From Curtobacterium guangdongense (GTDB lineage: Bacteria; Actinomycetota; Actinomycetes; Actinomycetales; Microbacteriaceae), in NCBI RefSeq assembly GCF_049341845.1, contig NZ_JBMPIT010000005.1:124001-188000 (forward strand): a stretch of 64,000 nt of DNA, written 5' to 3'. The position numbers and the translations under genes were made by a program. How positions within the stretch are numbered: position 1 is the first letter of the stretch; every line of letters begins with the position of its first letter. This document shows, one piece after another, positions 16,862 to 25,418 of this stretch. The notes beneath the pieces were generated by a model. That model did no database searches. It worked only from the letters and a program-made list of their open reading frames with translations, and was not told the DNA's origin.

Positions 16862-17863
16862 ATGAAGAAGCTCATCAACGACCCGCAGGACGTGGTCATC
16901 GAGACCGTCCGGGGGTTCGCCCAGGCGCACGCCGGGCACGTCGTCCTGGTGGAGGACCCGATCCACCTGCACCGTGCCGATGCGCCGAAGCAGGGCAAGG
17001 TCGGCCTGGTCAGCGGCGGCGGGAGCGGGCACGAGCCCCTGCACGCCGGGTTCGTCGGACACGGGATGCTCGACGCCGCCGTTCCCGGCCCGGTGTTCAC
17101 GAGCCCCACGCCGGACCCGATCGTCGCCGCGACGAAGGCGGTCGACGGTGGTGCCGGTGTCCTGCACATCGTGAAGAACTACACCGGGGACGTCCTCAAC
17201 TTCGAGACGGCCGCGGAACTCGCCGGCATGGACGACATCCGCGTCGAGTCCGTCGTGGTCGACGACGACGTCGCCGTGCAGGACTCGCTCTACACGGCCG
17301 GCCGCCGGGGCGTCGCCGGTACCGTCGTGGTGGAGAAGTGCGCGGGCGCGGCCGCCGAGCGTGGCGACGACCTGGACGCGGTGGCCGCCGTCGCCCGGCA
17401 CGTCAACGACGTCACGCGCTCGATGGGCCTCGCGATCGCGCCGGGCACCGTGCCGCACGCCGGGGATCCGTCGTTCACCCTGGCCGACGACGAGGCAGAG
17501 CTCGGCATCGGGATCCACGGTGAGCCAGGACGTGAACGGATCGCGATGGCACCGGTCGACGAACTCGTCGACCGTGTCCTCGAACCGATCCTCACCGACC
17601 TCGCCGCGCCGACGGGCGCACGCCTGCTCCTGTTCGTGAACGGCATGGGCGGGACCCCGCTGTCGGAGCTGTACATCGTCTACCGACGCGCCGCAGAGGT
17701 CCTGTCCGACCGCGGCTACGAGGTCACGCGTAGTTTGGTCGGGGACTACGTCACGTCCCTCGAGATGCAGGGGTTCTCGATCACCGTCACGGTGCTCGAC
17801 GACGAACTGACCACGCTCTGGGACGCACCGGTGGAGACCCCAGCACTGCGCTGGGGCCGTTGA
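16862..17863 (+). CDS. dhaK: Dihydroxyacetone kinase, substrate-binding subunit
   Basis: A 333-residue DhaK that binds dihydroxyacetone covalently through a histidine and presents it for phosphoryl transfer from DhaL. Landmarks are KVGLVSGGGSGHEPLHAGFV (about residues 45-64), HIVKNYTGDVLNFETAAEL, and the hemiaminal-forming His in ELGIGIHGEPGRER. GGAGG at 16851-16855 precedes the ATG. dhaL follows after 31 bp and dhaM is coupled to dhaL, so this is the first gene of a PTS-type dhaKLM operon. Confidence 0.96.
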   Translation: MKKLINDPQDVVIETVRGFAQAHAGHVVLVEDPIHLHRADAPKQGKVGLVSGGGSGHEPLHAGFVGHGMLDAAVPGPVFTSPTPDPIVAATKAVDGGAGVLHIVKNYTGDVLNFETAAELAGMDDIRVESVVVDDDVAVQDSLYTAGRRGVAGTVVVEKCAGAAAERGDDLDAVAAVARHVNDVTRSMGLAIAPGTVPHAGDPSFTLADDEAELGIGIHGEPGRERIAMAPVDELVDRVLEPILTDLAAPTGARLLLFVNGMGGTPLSELYIVYRRAAEVLSDRGYEVTRSLVGDYVTSLEMQGFSITVTVLDDELTTLWDAPVETPALRWGR

Positions 17864-17894
17864 CACCGCACCGACCGCAGGAAGGGAACGAGAA

Positions 17895-18521
17895 TTGGCG
17901 CTCGACACCGCATGGGCCATCGACTGGGTACGCCGCACCGCCGCGACGATCGACGAACACCGGGCGGAGCTCGTGACGCTCGACCGGGAGATCGGTGACG
18001 GCGACCACGGCGAGAACCTCGACCGGGGCTTCCGCGCCGTGCTCGAAGCCGTCGACGGCGGGTCGTTCGACACACCCGGCGCCGTGTTCAAGACGGTCGC
18101 CACGAAGCTGATCTCGACGGTCGGCGGTGCGGCCGGTCCGCTGTTCGGCACCGCGTACCTCAAGGCGGCCCAGGCCGCGGGTGACGCGACCGAACTCGAC
18201 GCGGACACGCTCGTCGCGGTCCTCACCGCAGCCAGGGACGGCGTCGTCTCCCGCGGCAAGGCCGCCGTCGGCGACAAGACGATGATCGACGCGTGGACCC
18301 CTGCTGTCGACGCCGCGGCCACGGCGGCCCAAGCCGGCGAGTCCCCGGAGCGGGTGCTGGAGGCAGCAGCGGACGCGGCCGTCACCGGCGCGGAGTCGAC
18401 CGAGCCGCTCGTCGCGCACAAGGGCCGCGCGAGCTACCTCGGCGAGCGTGCGGTCGGGCACCGCGATCCCGGGGCCCAGTCGACCGCCTACATCCTCCGC
18501 GCAGCAGTGGACGCGGCGTGA
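17895..18521 (+). CDS. dhaL: Dihydroxyacetone kinase, ADP-binding subunit
   Basis: A 208-residue DhaL that carries ADP/ATP as a bound cofactor and phosphorylates the substrate held by DhaK. The metal- and nucleotide-binding motif DREIGDGDHGENLDRGF and the glycine-rich VGGAAGPLFGTAYLKAA are both present. The start is TTG at 17895, chosen because AGGAAGGG lies 8 bases upstream and the first residues match the family. The last codon overlaps the dhaM start (GTGA), which implies coupled synthesis of the subunits. Confidence 0.95.
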   Translation: MALDTAWAIDWVRRTAATIDEHRAELVTLDREIGDGDHGENLDRGFRAVLEAVDGGSFDTPGAVFKTVATKLISTVGGAAGPLFGTAYLKAAQAAGDATELDADTLVAVLTAARDGVVSRGKAAVGDKTMIDAWTPAVDAAATAAQAGESPERVLEAAADAAVTGAESTEPLVAHKGRASYLGERAVGHRDPGAQSTAYILRAAVDAA

Positions 18522-19243
18522 CCGTCGGGATCCTGGTCGTGTCGCACAGCGCGGCGGTCGCGACCGGGACCGTCGAGCTCGCCCGGCAGATGGCGGCCGA
18601 CGTGCGGCTCGTCGCCGCCGGTGGCACCGAGAACGGCGGCATCGGCACCTCGTTCGAGGCGATCACCGCCGGCATCGAGGAGCTCTCCGATGCCGATGCG
18701 GTCGTCGTCCTGTGCGACCTCGGGTCCGCGTACCTGACCACGGACACGGCGCTCGACTTCCTGGACGACGACGTGCGCGCACGGGTGCACGTGTCCGATG
18801 CCCCGATCGTGGAGGGAACGGTCGCCGCTGCGGTCGCGGCCCAGACGGGTGGCGACGTCGACGCAGTGCTCACCGCCGCGGCGTCGGCCGCAGCCTCCGA
18901 ACCGGACGCGAGCACAGCCTCCCGTCCGGTGGAGGGTGGCCAGGTCGGAGGATCGGTGCCGGTCGACGGGGCTGGCCCTGTCGACGACGTGGCCGCCTCC
19001 ACGACCGTGGAACTGGTCAACGAGACCGGCCTGCACGCGCGCCCTGCTGCCGACTTCGTGAAGACCGCCGCGAAGTACGACGCGGCCGTCCGGGTGAACG
19101 GGGTGGATGCGAAGAGCCTCCTCGGCATCATGGCGCTCGCCCTGCCGAAGGGCGCCACGGTGACCATCGAGGCATCCGGGGCGGACGCGCGGGACGCCGT
19201 CGACGCACTCGAGGCGCTCGTCCGGTCGGGCTTCGGGGAGTAG
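18518..19243 (+). CDS. dhaM: DhaM phosphotransferase: EIIA-type domain fused to HPr
   Basis: A 241-residue two-domain phosphocarrier that rephosphorylates the nucleotide on DhaL. The N-terminal EIIA-Man-like domain carries its His in VVSHSAAVATGTVELA (His near residue 9) and VVLCDLGSAYLTTD. A linker rich in Ala, Ser, Gly and Pro (about 120-155) leads to an HPr domain with the phosphorylated His in VNETGLHARPAADFVKTA. It lacks the enzyme I-like third domain known from E. coli DhaM, so a separate EI must supply phosphate. GTG 18518 overlaps the dhaL stop. Confidence 0.94.
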   Translation: MTVGILVVSHSAAVATGTVELARQMAADVRLVAAGGTENGGIGTSFEAITAGIEELSDADAVVVLCDLGSAYLTTDTALDFLDDDVRARVHVSDAPIVEGTVAAAVAAQTGGDVDAVLTAAASAAASEPDASTASRPVEGGQVGGSVPVDGAGPVDDVAASTTVELVNETGLHARPAADFVKTAAKYDAAVRVNGVDAKSLLGIMALALPKGATVTIEASGADARDAVDALEALVRSGFGE

Positions 19244-19249
19244 CCGCCG

Positions 19250-19813
19250 TCAGCCGGTGATGCTGATCGTCGCGGCGACGTCGACGTCGGACGGCCCGCC
19301 GACGGCGCCGGCCGAGGCGAACAGCACGGCACCGAACACCGCGCTCCAGAACGTCCGGGCATCACGCGCCACGCCGCGCTCGCTGCGCCAACCGTGGTCC
19401 GCGGTGATGCGGTCGAGATAGCGCTCGGACTGCCGGAAGAGCACCGCCAACAGGGTGCTCGTGCGATCCCGGACGCGGGGGTCGTCCTGTGCGGTGCCGA
19501 GCGCCGTGACGAGGAGCGCCGTCGACGGCATCGCCAGCGCGGTCCGCGCCAGCACGGACCGGAAGGCTTCCGGCGTGGTCGCACGACGCCCGGCGGCTTG
19601 GAGGCGTGTGGTGTCACGGAGGAACCGGGCGAACGCCGCGTCGACGACGAGTCGGTCCTTCGACCCGAAGTGGTGCGTGATCTGGTTCGGGTAGACCTCG
19701 GCGGCCCGTGCGACGTCGCTGACGGTGAGTGCACGGGGACTGCGGTCGCCGAGGAGGTCGGCCGCCGCGTCGAGGATCCGTGCCCGCGTCGCCGAGCCGC
19801 GTGTGCTTGCCAT
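19250..19813 (-). CDS. TetR-family transcriptional regulator
   Basis: A 187-residue regulator with an N-terminal TetR helix-turn-helix: ATRARILDAAADLLGDRSPR, then LTVSDVARAAEVYPNQITHH and FGSKDRLVVDAAF (residues about 8-60). The remainder is a ligand-binding helical domain without recognisable specificity. It is divergent from a beta-ketoacyl synthase gene, and the short intergenic region holds two inverted repeats that overlap both promoters, so it very probably represses the synthase and itself. The ATG at 19813 lies 6 bases after a minus-strand TACAAT, so the mRNA may be leaderless. Confidence 0.9.
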   Translation of the reverse strand: MASTRGSATRARILDAAADLLGDRSPRALTVSDVARAAEVYPNQITHHFGSKDRLVVDAAFARFLRDTTRLQAAGRRATTPEAFRSVLARTALAMPSTALLVTALGTAQDDPRVRDRTSTLLAVLFRQSERYLDRITADHGWRSERGVARDARTFWSAVFGAVLFASAGAVGGPSDVDVAATISITG

Positions 19814-19858
19814 GCCCGGATTGTACGTGGTACAACGGCACTTGTGCAGCATACAAGT
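19807..19858. promoter_or_regulatory. Overlapping promoters and two TetR-type operators
   Basis: On the plus strand, TTGCCA (19807-19812) and TACAAC (19831-19836) with an 18-bp spacer place the start of transcription at or next to GTG 19844. On the minus strand, TACAAT (19825-19820) stands 6 bases before the tetR ATG. Two inverted repeats cover them: TTGTACGTGGTACAA at 19821-19835, and ACTTGTGCAGCATACAAGT at 19840-19858. They share TTGT(A)/TACAA half-sites. Repression of both genes by the divergent TetR protein is inferred. Confidence 0.72.
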
Positions 19859-21088
19859 ACAGGTCTCCACGACATCGTCATCACCGGGTCCGGCGCGGTC
19901 TCGCCGTTCGGCCACGGCGTCGCCCCGCTCTGGGACGCGCTCGTCGCCGGTCGGTCGGGTGTCCGGACGCTCGAACGGCAGGGCGACCTCTGGGCACAGG
20001 TGCCGATCCGCATCGGCGCCGATGCCGCACTCGACGCCGAGGGTGCGCTCGGACGGGTCCGGGCGCGGCGTCTCGACCGCAGCCAGCAGCTCGCGCTCGT
20101 CGCCGCTGCCGAGGCGTGGGCGGACGCCGGCACGCCGGACGTCGACCCCGACCGGCTCGCCGTCGTGGTGGGCACGGGCATCGGCGGGATCGAGACGCTC
20201 CTCGACGCCCATGACGAACTCGGTCGGAACGGTGCCAGGCGTGTCTCCCCGCGGACGGTGCCGATGCTCATGGCGAACGGCGCGGCGGCACAGATCAGCA
20301 TCGAACTCGATGCGCGTGCCGGCGCCTACACGACCGTCTCCGCCTGCGCGTCGGGGGCCGAGGCGATCGCGCTCGGTGCCCGACTGATCCGCTCGGGGGA
20401 GGCGGACGTGGTCGTCGCCGGGGGAGCGGAGGCGGCGGTGACCCCCGTGACGATGGCGTCGTTCGCCCAGTCACAGGCGCTCGCGAAGCCGGACGGCGAC
20501 GACCCGACCACCCTGTCGCGGCCGTTCGACGCCGACCGGCGCGGGTTCGTGCTCGGGGAGGGCTCGGGGCTCGTCGTCCTCGAGCGCGCCGACCATGCCG
20601 CAGCCCGCCGTGCACGGGTGCGCGCACGGCTCGCGGGCTGGGGCATCACCTCCGACGCCTTCCACATCACCGCGCCGCGCTCGGACGGATCCGGACAGGA
20701 ACGCGCGATGCTCCAGGCGCTCCGGATGGCCGGGCTGCAGGGGACCGACGTCGACCACGTGAACGCGCACGCCACCGGGACGCCGGTCGGCGACACGAGC
20801 GAGGCAGCCGCGATCACGCGGGTCGTCGGGGCGGATGCGGTGGTCACCGCGCCGAAGAGCGCGATCGGGCACATGTTCGGCGCCGCAGGTGCGGTGGAGA
20901 CGATCCTGACGATCCGTGCCCTGGAGACGGGCATCGCGCCGCCGACCCTGAACCTGGAGCGGCTGGACCCGGAGATCGACCTCGACGTGGTGTCCGGCGT
21001 CGCACGGAAAGTGCGGATGCGGGCCGCGCTGAACAACTCGTTCGGCTTCGGCGGTCAGAACGCGTCGCTGCTCCTGACGGCCGCGTGA
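19844..21088 (+). CDS. Beta-ketoacyl-ACP synthase (FabF/KAS II type)
   Basis: A 414-residue condensing enzyme that joins acyl-ACP with malonyl-ACP. The Cys-His-His triad is visible: active-site Cys in VSACASGAEAI (about residue 168), His in VNAHATGTPVGD and His in AIGHMFGAAGAVE. FGFGGQNASLL closes the fold. No other fatty-acid or polyketide gene is nearby, so this is a stand-alone, separately regulated copy rather than the housekeeping fab cluster member. The GTG start at 19844 lacks a ribosome site but sits 7 bases after a -10 box; leaderless expression is likely. Confidence 0.92.
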   Translation: MQHTSTGLHDIVITGSGAVSPFGHGVAPLWDALVAGRSGVRTLERQGDLWAQVPIRIGADAALDAEGALGRVRARRLDRSQQLALVAAAEAWADAGTPDVDPDRLAVVVGTGIGGIETLLDAHDELGRNGARRVSPRTVPMLMANGAAAQISIELDARAGAYTTVSACASGAEAIALGARLIRSGEADVVVAGGAEAAVTPVTMASFAQSQALAKPDGDDPTTLSRPFDADRRGFVLGEGSGLVVLERADHAAARRARVRARLAGWGITSDAFHITAPRSDGSGQERAMLQALRMAGLQGTDVDHVNAHATGTPVGDTSEAAAITRVVGADAVVTAPKSAIGHMFGAAGAVETILTIRALETGIAPPTLNLERLDPEIDLDVVSGVARKVRMRAALNNSFGFGGQNASLLLTAA

Positions 21089-21101
21089 GCCGATCGTGGC
21101 G

Positions 21102-21935
21102 TCAGCGGGGCGCCAGGTCCTGCAGCCCGGTGACGCGGAGCAGGTCCAGCTTGTCGGCGTCGTCCGATCCGGGGACCGCCGTGTAGACGACGATCCGCAG
21201 GTCCCCGCCCGGCACGCTGAGCACGTCGCAGTCCACTGCGATCGGGCCGACGGCGGTGTGGAGGGTCTTCCGGCTCGCCCGGTGCTCCGCGACCCGCGCG
21301 ACCGCCCATCGGCGCTCGAACTCCGGCGACTCCCGTCGGAGCCTGGCGACCAGCTCGGCGAGGGCCCGGTCACCCGGGTACTTCCCCACGGCGACGCGCA
21401 GGTCGGCCACGAGGTCGCTGGAGAACTCCTCCTGGTGGTCGTCGTCGTACTCGATCCCGTCGTGGCCGAGCATGAAGTGTCGCCAGACCAGGTTCCGCTC
21501 GATGCCCACGAGGCGTTCCGGGTCGCCGGTGAGTGCCGCCCAGAGGTCGTTCCAGAGCAGCGTGTCGTGCGCCGCCGTGAACACCGCGAGCGGGACGTCG
21601 CCGAGACGGTCCACCATGCGCTGGACCCCTGGCGTGACGTGGCGGGGGACGACGCTCCGTGACGGCGGAGCGGCATCAGCGACGCGGAAGAGGTGGTCGC
21701 GTTCCTCGGTCGTCAGCCGGAGTGCGGTCGCGAGGGAGCCGAGCAGCTGCGGCGACGGGTTCACCGAGCGCCCCTGCTCGAGCCGGACCACGTAGTCGAC
21801 GCTCACACCGGCGAGCGCGGCGAGTTCCTCGCGGCGGAGTCCTGGCGTGCGCCGCCCTGGGCCGGCGGGCAGGCCGACCTCCTCGGGCCGGACCCGATCA
21901 CGCCAGGACCGCAGCACACTCGCGAACTCGCTCAT
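21102..21935 (-). CDS. XRE-family regulator with MmyB-like ligand-binding domain
   Basis: A 277-residue regulator. The N-terminal helix-turn-helix covers RRTPGLRREELAALAGVSVD and YVVRLEQGRSVNPSPQLL (about residues 27-66), a form common in Actinobacteria. The C-terminal half (VFTAAHDTLLWNDLWAALTG through VVYTAVPGSDDADKL) matches the MmyB-like domain that binds a small lipophilic ligand in this family. ATG 21935 is used; an ATG just upstream would add a few residues. It is divergent from a short-chain dehydrogenase gene, its probable target, but that gene is now interrupted. Confidence 0.92.
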   Translation of the reverse strand: MSEFASVLRSWRDRVRPEEVGLPAGPGRRTPGLRREELAALAGVSVDYVVRLEQGRSVNPSPQLLGSLATALRLTTEERDHLFRVADAAPPSRSVVPRHVTPGVQRMVDRLGDVPLAVFTAAHDTLLWNDLWAALTGDPERLVGIERNLVWRHFMLGHDGIEYDDDHQEEFSSDLVADLRVAVGKYPGDRALAELVARLRRESPEFERRWAVARVAEHRASRKTLHTAVGPIAVDCDVLSVPGGDLRIVVYTAVPGSDDADKLDLLRVTGLQDLAPR

Positions 21936-21966
21936 GGCCCCCATCATCGCCCCGATCGTCCGGGTC

Positions 21967-21985
21967 GGACTGGTACTCCGAGTCC
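21967..21985. promoter_or_regulatory. Possible operator between XRE regulator and broken SDR
   Basis: An imperfect dyad GGACTGGTACTCCGAGTCC has perfect 5-bp outer arms and lies within the 102-bp gap between the divergent genes. Position is the only support. Confidence 0.3.
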
Positions 21986-22037
21986 CACCGTCGACCGGCA
22001 CCTGGGAGGCCCACTGCCCGCGGTCCACGCTGGGTGC

Positions 22038-22718
22038 ATGACCACCACATTGATCACCGGAGCCAACCGGAGCCTCGGACTCGAGACCGCACGACGACTC
22101 ATCGACGCCGGGCACACCGTCCACGCCGGCATGCGCGACCCCGCGACCGGCGACGCCGCACGCGCCCTCGGCGCGCACGTCGTCCGACTCGACGTCACCG
22201 ACCAGGCGAGCATCGACGCCGCGATCGCGACGCTGCCGGAACTCGACGTCCTCGTCAACAACGCCGGGATCCTCGGGACGTCGTTCGGCGTCGACGACCT
22301 GGACGCCGAGGCGATCGCGCACGTCCTCAACACCAACGTCACCGGCATCGTCCGGGTGACGCAGGCGGCACTGCCCCGTCTCCGGCAGTCGGCGAACCCG
22401 GTGATCGTCAACGTGGCGTCCGGCGTCGGGTTCGCGCGCTGGCTGACCACGCCCGGTCGTGACGAGTACCCCGTGCCGTCGATCCCCTACGCGGCGTCGA
22501 AGGCGGCGGTGATCGCGCTGACCGTGCAGTACGCCTAGAACCTGCCCGACTTCCGCGTCAACGTCAGCGATCCCGGCTACACGGCGACGGAGTTCAACGG
22601 GTTCGGCGGCCACCAGACCGTCACCGAGGGGACCGACGCCACGGTCGCCCTGGCGACGCTCGACCAGAGCGGCCCCACGGGCGAGTTCCACGACCGCGAC
22701 GGACGCATCGCGTACTGA
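22038..22718 (+). pseudogene. Short-chain dehydrogenase/reductase, interrupted by an in-frame TAG
   Basis: The frame encodes an SDR: LITGANRSLGLETARRLI (cofactor-binding motif), LVNNAGILGTSF, VIVNVASGVGFA and PYAASKAAVIALTVQYA. At 22536-22538 a TAG follows QYA. The same frame then continues without break for 60 codons with clear SDR C-terminal features (VNVSDPGYTATEFNGFGGH, GPTGEFHDRDGRIAY) to TGA at 22716. Related proteins usually have Lys after QYA, so a single A to T change (AAG to TAG) would explain the stop. No frameshift is needed. The truncated product keeps the catalytic Ser-Tyr-Lys but loses the substrate loop. Confidence 0.88.
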
Positions 22719-22736
22719 CGCGCAGTCCTCGGCTGC

Positions 22737-23324
22737 TCATTCCTCTTTAGGGGTCCGGCGTCCGCGGGTGGTGGCGACGAGCACGAGTGCCACGGCGACG
22801 AGCAGCGCGCCGCCACCGATCCACGGCGCCGGTCCCGCGTACCAGGGGGACCCGCCGTCGGCCCCGGCGACGGGCGGCGCGGTCGCCGACAGCGTCACGT
22901 CGACGGAGGACGATGACGGACTCGGTACCGACGTCGGCGTCGACGCGGCCGGCAGCGCGACCGTGAAGCCGAGCTCGCCGGTGATCGGGTGCCCGTCGGG
23001 GGAGACGTACCGCCAGAGCACCGAGTACGTGCCGTCCTCGACTCGGACTCCGGTGGACATCGTCGTCCCGTCGACGAGCACCTCGCCGTTCGACACGTCG
23101 GTTCCGGCGGCGTCGCGGACCTCGATCCGGAGTCCGGCGTCGAGTCCGGCGAGCGGCGCTTGCGAGAACGTCAGCTCGACCCGCTCCAGCCGCGTCGTCA
23201 CGGTCGCGCCGTCGGCCGGGTTGCTCGCGGTCAGCGCCGAGTGCGCGTCCGCCGATTCCGTCGCGACGAGCGTGGTCAGGACGAGGACCGCCGCGGCGAG
23301 CGAGGAAGAGAGGATGCGGCGCAT
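22737..23324 (-). CDS. CopC-domain copper-resistance-like secreted membrane protein
   Basis: A 195-residue exported protein. A signal peptide (LSSSLAAAVLVLTTLVATES, cleavage near ADAHSAL) leaves His as a near N-terminal residue of the mature protein, as in copper-binding CopC. The CopC/YcnJ-type domain follows (SALTASNPADGATVTTRL, VELTFSQAPLAGLDAGL, WRYVSPDGHPITGELGFTV). A Ser/Pro/Ala-rich linker leads to a C-terminal helix (WIGGGALLVAVALVLVATT) and a basic tail. No CopD or YcnI gene is adjacent, which is unusual. Copper binding is inferred from the family. Confidence 0.88.
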   Translation of the reverse strand: MRRILSSSLAAAVLVLTTLVATESADAHSALTASNPADGATVTTRLERVELTFSQAPLAGLDAGLRIEVRDAAGTDVSNGEVLVDGTTMSTGVRVEDGTYSVLWRYVSPDGHPITGELGFTVALPAASTPTSVPSPSSSSVDVTLSATAPPVAGADGGSPWYAGPAPWIGGGALLVAVALVLVATTRGRRTPKEE

Positions 23325-23350
23325 GCGTCCATTCTCCGGGGAGCTCGCGG

Positions 23351-23791
23351 TCAGTCGTGCACGTCGTGGCCGAATCCCGGGCCGGGCAGGACCATCCAGT
23401 TCTCCGGATCCGGCACCGGTCGGAAGCCGGATTTCTCGTAGAGGCCGTGTGCGTCCGCGGTGTACAGCACGATCCGCTTGAGGCCGAGCGGTGCCAACGA
23501 CGTCGTGATGCCTTCGACGAGGGCGATGCCGACGCCGCGACCACGGGCGTCGGGGTCGACGAAGACGTCGGCGAGCCAGCCGAACGTCGCGCCGTCCGTG
23601 ATCACCCGGGCGTACCCGAGCTGGACCCCGCTCGCGTCGTCGAACACGCCGAACACCCGGGAACCCGCCATCGCGGCGCGCTGCTGCTCGCGGGTCCGAC
23701 CCCGCGCCCAGTAGGACTGCTCGCTCAGCCAGCGGTGCACCCGCTCGAAGTCGAGGTCGGCCGGATCGTCGGAGAACCGCAGGTCGCTCAT
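23351..23791 (-). CDS. GNAT-family N-acetyltransferase
   Basis: A 146-residue GNAT fold protein. The acetyl-CoA-binding motif A is visible as LADVFVDPDARGRGVGIALV (about residues 79-98, with the RGRGVG pyrophosphate loop), followed by the C-terminal motif GLYEKSGFRPV. The acceptor is unknown; small proteins of this kind modify amino groups of metabolites, antibiotics or peptides. ATG 23791 is preferred over the TTG at 23803. A 26-bp gap separates it from the CopC gene start downstream. Confidence 0.9.
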   Translation of the reverse strand: MSDLRFSDDPADLDFERVHRWLSEQSYWARGRTREQQRAAMAGSRVFGVFDDASGVQLGYARVITDGATFGWLADVFVDPDARGRGVGIALVEGITTSLAPLGLKRIVLYTADAHGLYEKSGFRPVPDPENWMVLPGPGFGHDVHD

Positions 23792-23869
23792 CCGACCAGC
23801 CAAGCAGGCGCGGCGCGCGCCGACAACGGCCGATCTCGGCGGAGTGGACCGGTGGTCGACGCGACCAGC

Positions 23870-23917
23870 GGCGGACGGGAGGCTCGTGGCGGCGCCGCAC
23901 CGAGCCTCCCGTCCGCC
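23870..23917. terminator. Palindrome downstream of the MFS gene, GACGGGAGGC family
   Basis: Perfect 17-bp arms (23870-23886 and 23901-23917, outer sequence GGCGGACGGGAGGCTCG) enclose a nearly self-complementary GC core, giving an almost continuous hairpin. It lies between the end of the MFS gene (23958) and the GNAT start, both on the minus strand, so it probably terminates the efflux-gene transcript. The arm shares GACGGGAGGC with elements at 14222, 50429 and 54523. Confidence 0.8.
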
Positions 23918-23957
23918 TCGTGACCGGGCCGTCCGTGGATTGCCGACCCGTGACGGG

Positions 23958-25412
23958 TCAGTCCGTCGGCTGCGCCGCGCCGCGGCGCGTCCGCGTCGTC
24001 GCCCACAGGACGAGTGCAGCGGCGATCACGGTCAGTGCGATGCTGCCGACCGTGACCGCCTCGTCGAACCCGGCGGCCTGCGCTGCGGTCCAGTGCACCG
24101 ACGCGATCGACCCGGTGAAGAGCCCGGCGAGGATCGTGCCCACGACCGCGAGTCCGACGCCGGAGGCGACCTCGGAGGCGGTGTCGACGAGTGCGGCGCC
24201 GATCGTCGTGCGGTCCTCGGGGAGGCCGCGGAGCACGTTGACGCCGGCGACGACACCGACCACGCGCATGCCTGCGGCGACGAGCACCAGCGCGATGGCG
24301 ACCGCGACGTAGCCGGTGCGCCCGAGCACGGCGAACACCGCGAGCCCGAGGACCACGGCGGTGGCGCTCATCCACGCCGCACGCCCGAGACCGACCCGCT
24401 GGACGAACGGTCCGACCAACCGGCCACCCGCGATCAGGACGACGACCTGCGGCAGCATGCCGACGGCAGCGAGCGCGGGGGACCAGCCCCAGGCGAGCTG
24501 GAGCTGCAGGGTGACGAGGTACCCCATGCCTGCGACCGCGATGCCGGTCGCGGCCTTGTACGCGAGGCCGGCGGACACCAGTGGACGGGCGATCAGGGCG
24601 AGGTCGAGGAGCGGGTGGTGCGCCGTGCGCTCGCGCAGGACGAACAGCACGACCGCCAGGGCCGCGGCGGTCGTCGCGATCCACGGTCCGACGGTGCCGA
24701 CCCCGTCTTGCACGAACAGCGTCGGCGCCACGAGTGCGCAGACGACCGCCGCCGTGCCGAGGACCGCTCCGAGCACGTCGACGGGGTCGCGGTGGAGCTC
24801 GGTCGGGTCGTCGCGAGCGATGCCGGCGCGGATCCCGAGGAACGCGAGCGCCGCGATCGGGAAGTTGACGAGCAGCAGCACCTGCCAGGGCGCGACCGCC
24901 AGGACCAGGCCGCCGACCGTGGGACCGATCGCGAGTCCGACGAGGCCGACCGTCGAGATCACGGTGGTGGCGCGGACCCGCAGGTCGTCCTCGCGGAAGA
25001 GCCGGAACGCCAGCGCCATCGATCCCGGTGTCGTCATCGCGGCAGCGACGCCCATCACGATCCGGACCGCGACGAGTTGCTCGGCCGTCGTCACGAACAC
25101 CGTCGCCAGGCTTGCGAGCCCCAAGAGCACCAGGCCGAGCAGCATCACGCGGCGACGACCGAACCGGTCGGCGACGGCACCGAAGCCCAGCATGAGACCG
25201 CCGAACACCACCGCGTACGAGCCGGTCACCCACTGCAGGGCGGTCGTGCTCGCGTGGAGGTCGCGCCCGATCGTGGGAAGCGCCACGTTGAGGATCGAGT
25301 TGTCGAGCATCTCGAAGAGGAACACCGCCGACAGACCGGCGAGTGCGACCCACGCATCCCGGAGCGAGGCGCGAGACTGCGGGATGATGTTGTCGGAGTG
25401 AACGGTGGCCAT
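23958..25412 (-). CDS. MFS drug transporter, DHA2 (14-TMS) family
   Basis: A 484-residue proton-coupled efflux transporter. Features are an N-terminal helix with FLFEMLDNSILNVALPTIGR (the family's D-x-x-I/V-x-N-V-A-L-P motif), a cytoplasmic loop GAVADRFGRRRVMLLGLVLL (motif A) and motif C-like segments GPTVGGLVL. About 14 hydrophobic segments are countable. Export of dyes, antiseptics or antibiotics is typical, but the substrate is unknown. It is divergent from a TetR gene with 44 bp between starts and a shared operator; a leaderless start is suggested by a -10 box 6 bases from the ATG. Confidence 0.93.
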   Translation of the reverse strand: MATVHSDNIIPQSRASLRDAWVALAGLSAVFLFEMLDNSILNVALPTIGRDLHASTTALQWVTGSYAVVFGGLMLGFGAVADRFGRRRVMLLGLVLLGLASLATVFVTTAEQLVAVRIVMGVAAAMTTPGSMALAFRLFREDDLRVRATTVISTVGLVGLAIGPTVGGLVLAVAPWQVLLLVNFPIAALAFLGIRAGIARDDPTELHRDPVDVLGAVLGTAAVVCALVAPTLFVQDGVGTVGPWIATTAAALAVVLFVLRERTAHHPLLDLALIARPLVSAGLAYKAATGIAVAGMGYLVTLQLQLAWGWSPALAAVGMLPQVVVLIAGGRLVGPFVQRVGLGRAAWMSATAVVLGLAVFAVLGRTGYVAVAIALVLVAAGMRVVGVVAGVNVLRGLPEDRTTIGAALVDTASEVASGVGLAVVGTILAGLFTGSIASVHWTAAQAAGFDEAVTVGSIALTVIAAALVLWATTRTRRGAAQPTD

Positions 25413-25418
25413 GCCGGT

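Noticed and set aside
22038..22718. Recoding of the TAG at 22536 as pyrrolysine or by programmed readthrough
   Set aside because: No pyl-type context or conserved downstream structure is visible; SDR relatives have Lys at this place, so a point mutation or sequencing error is simpler.
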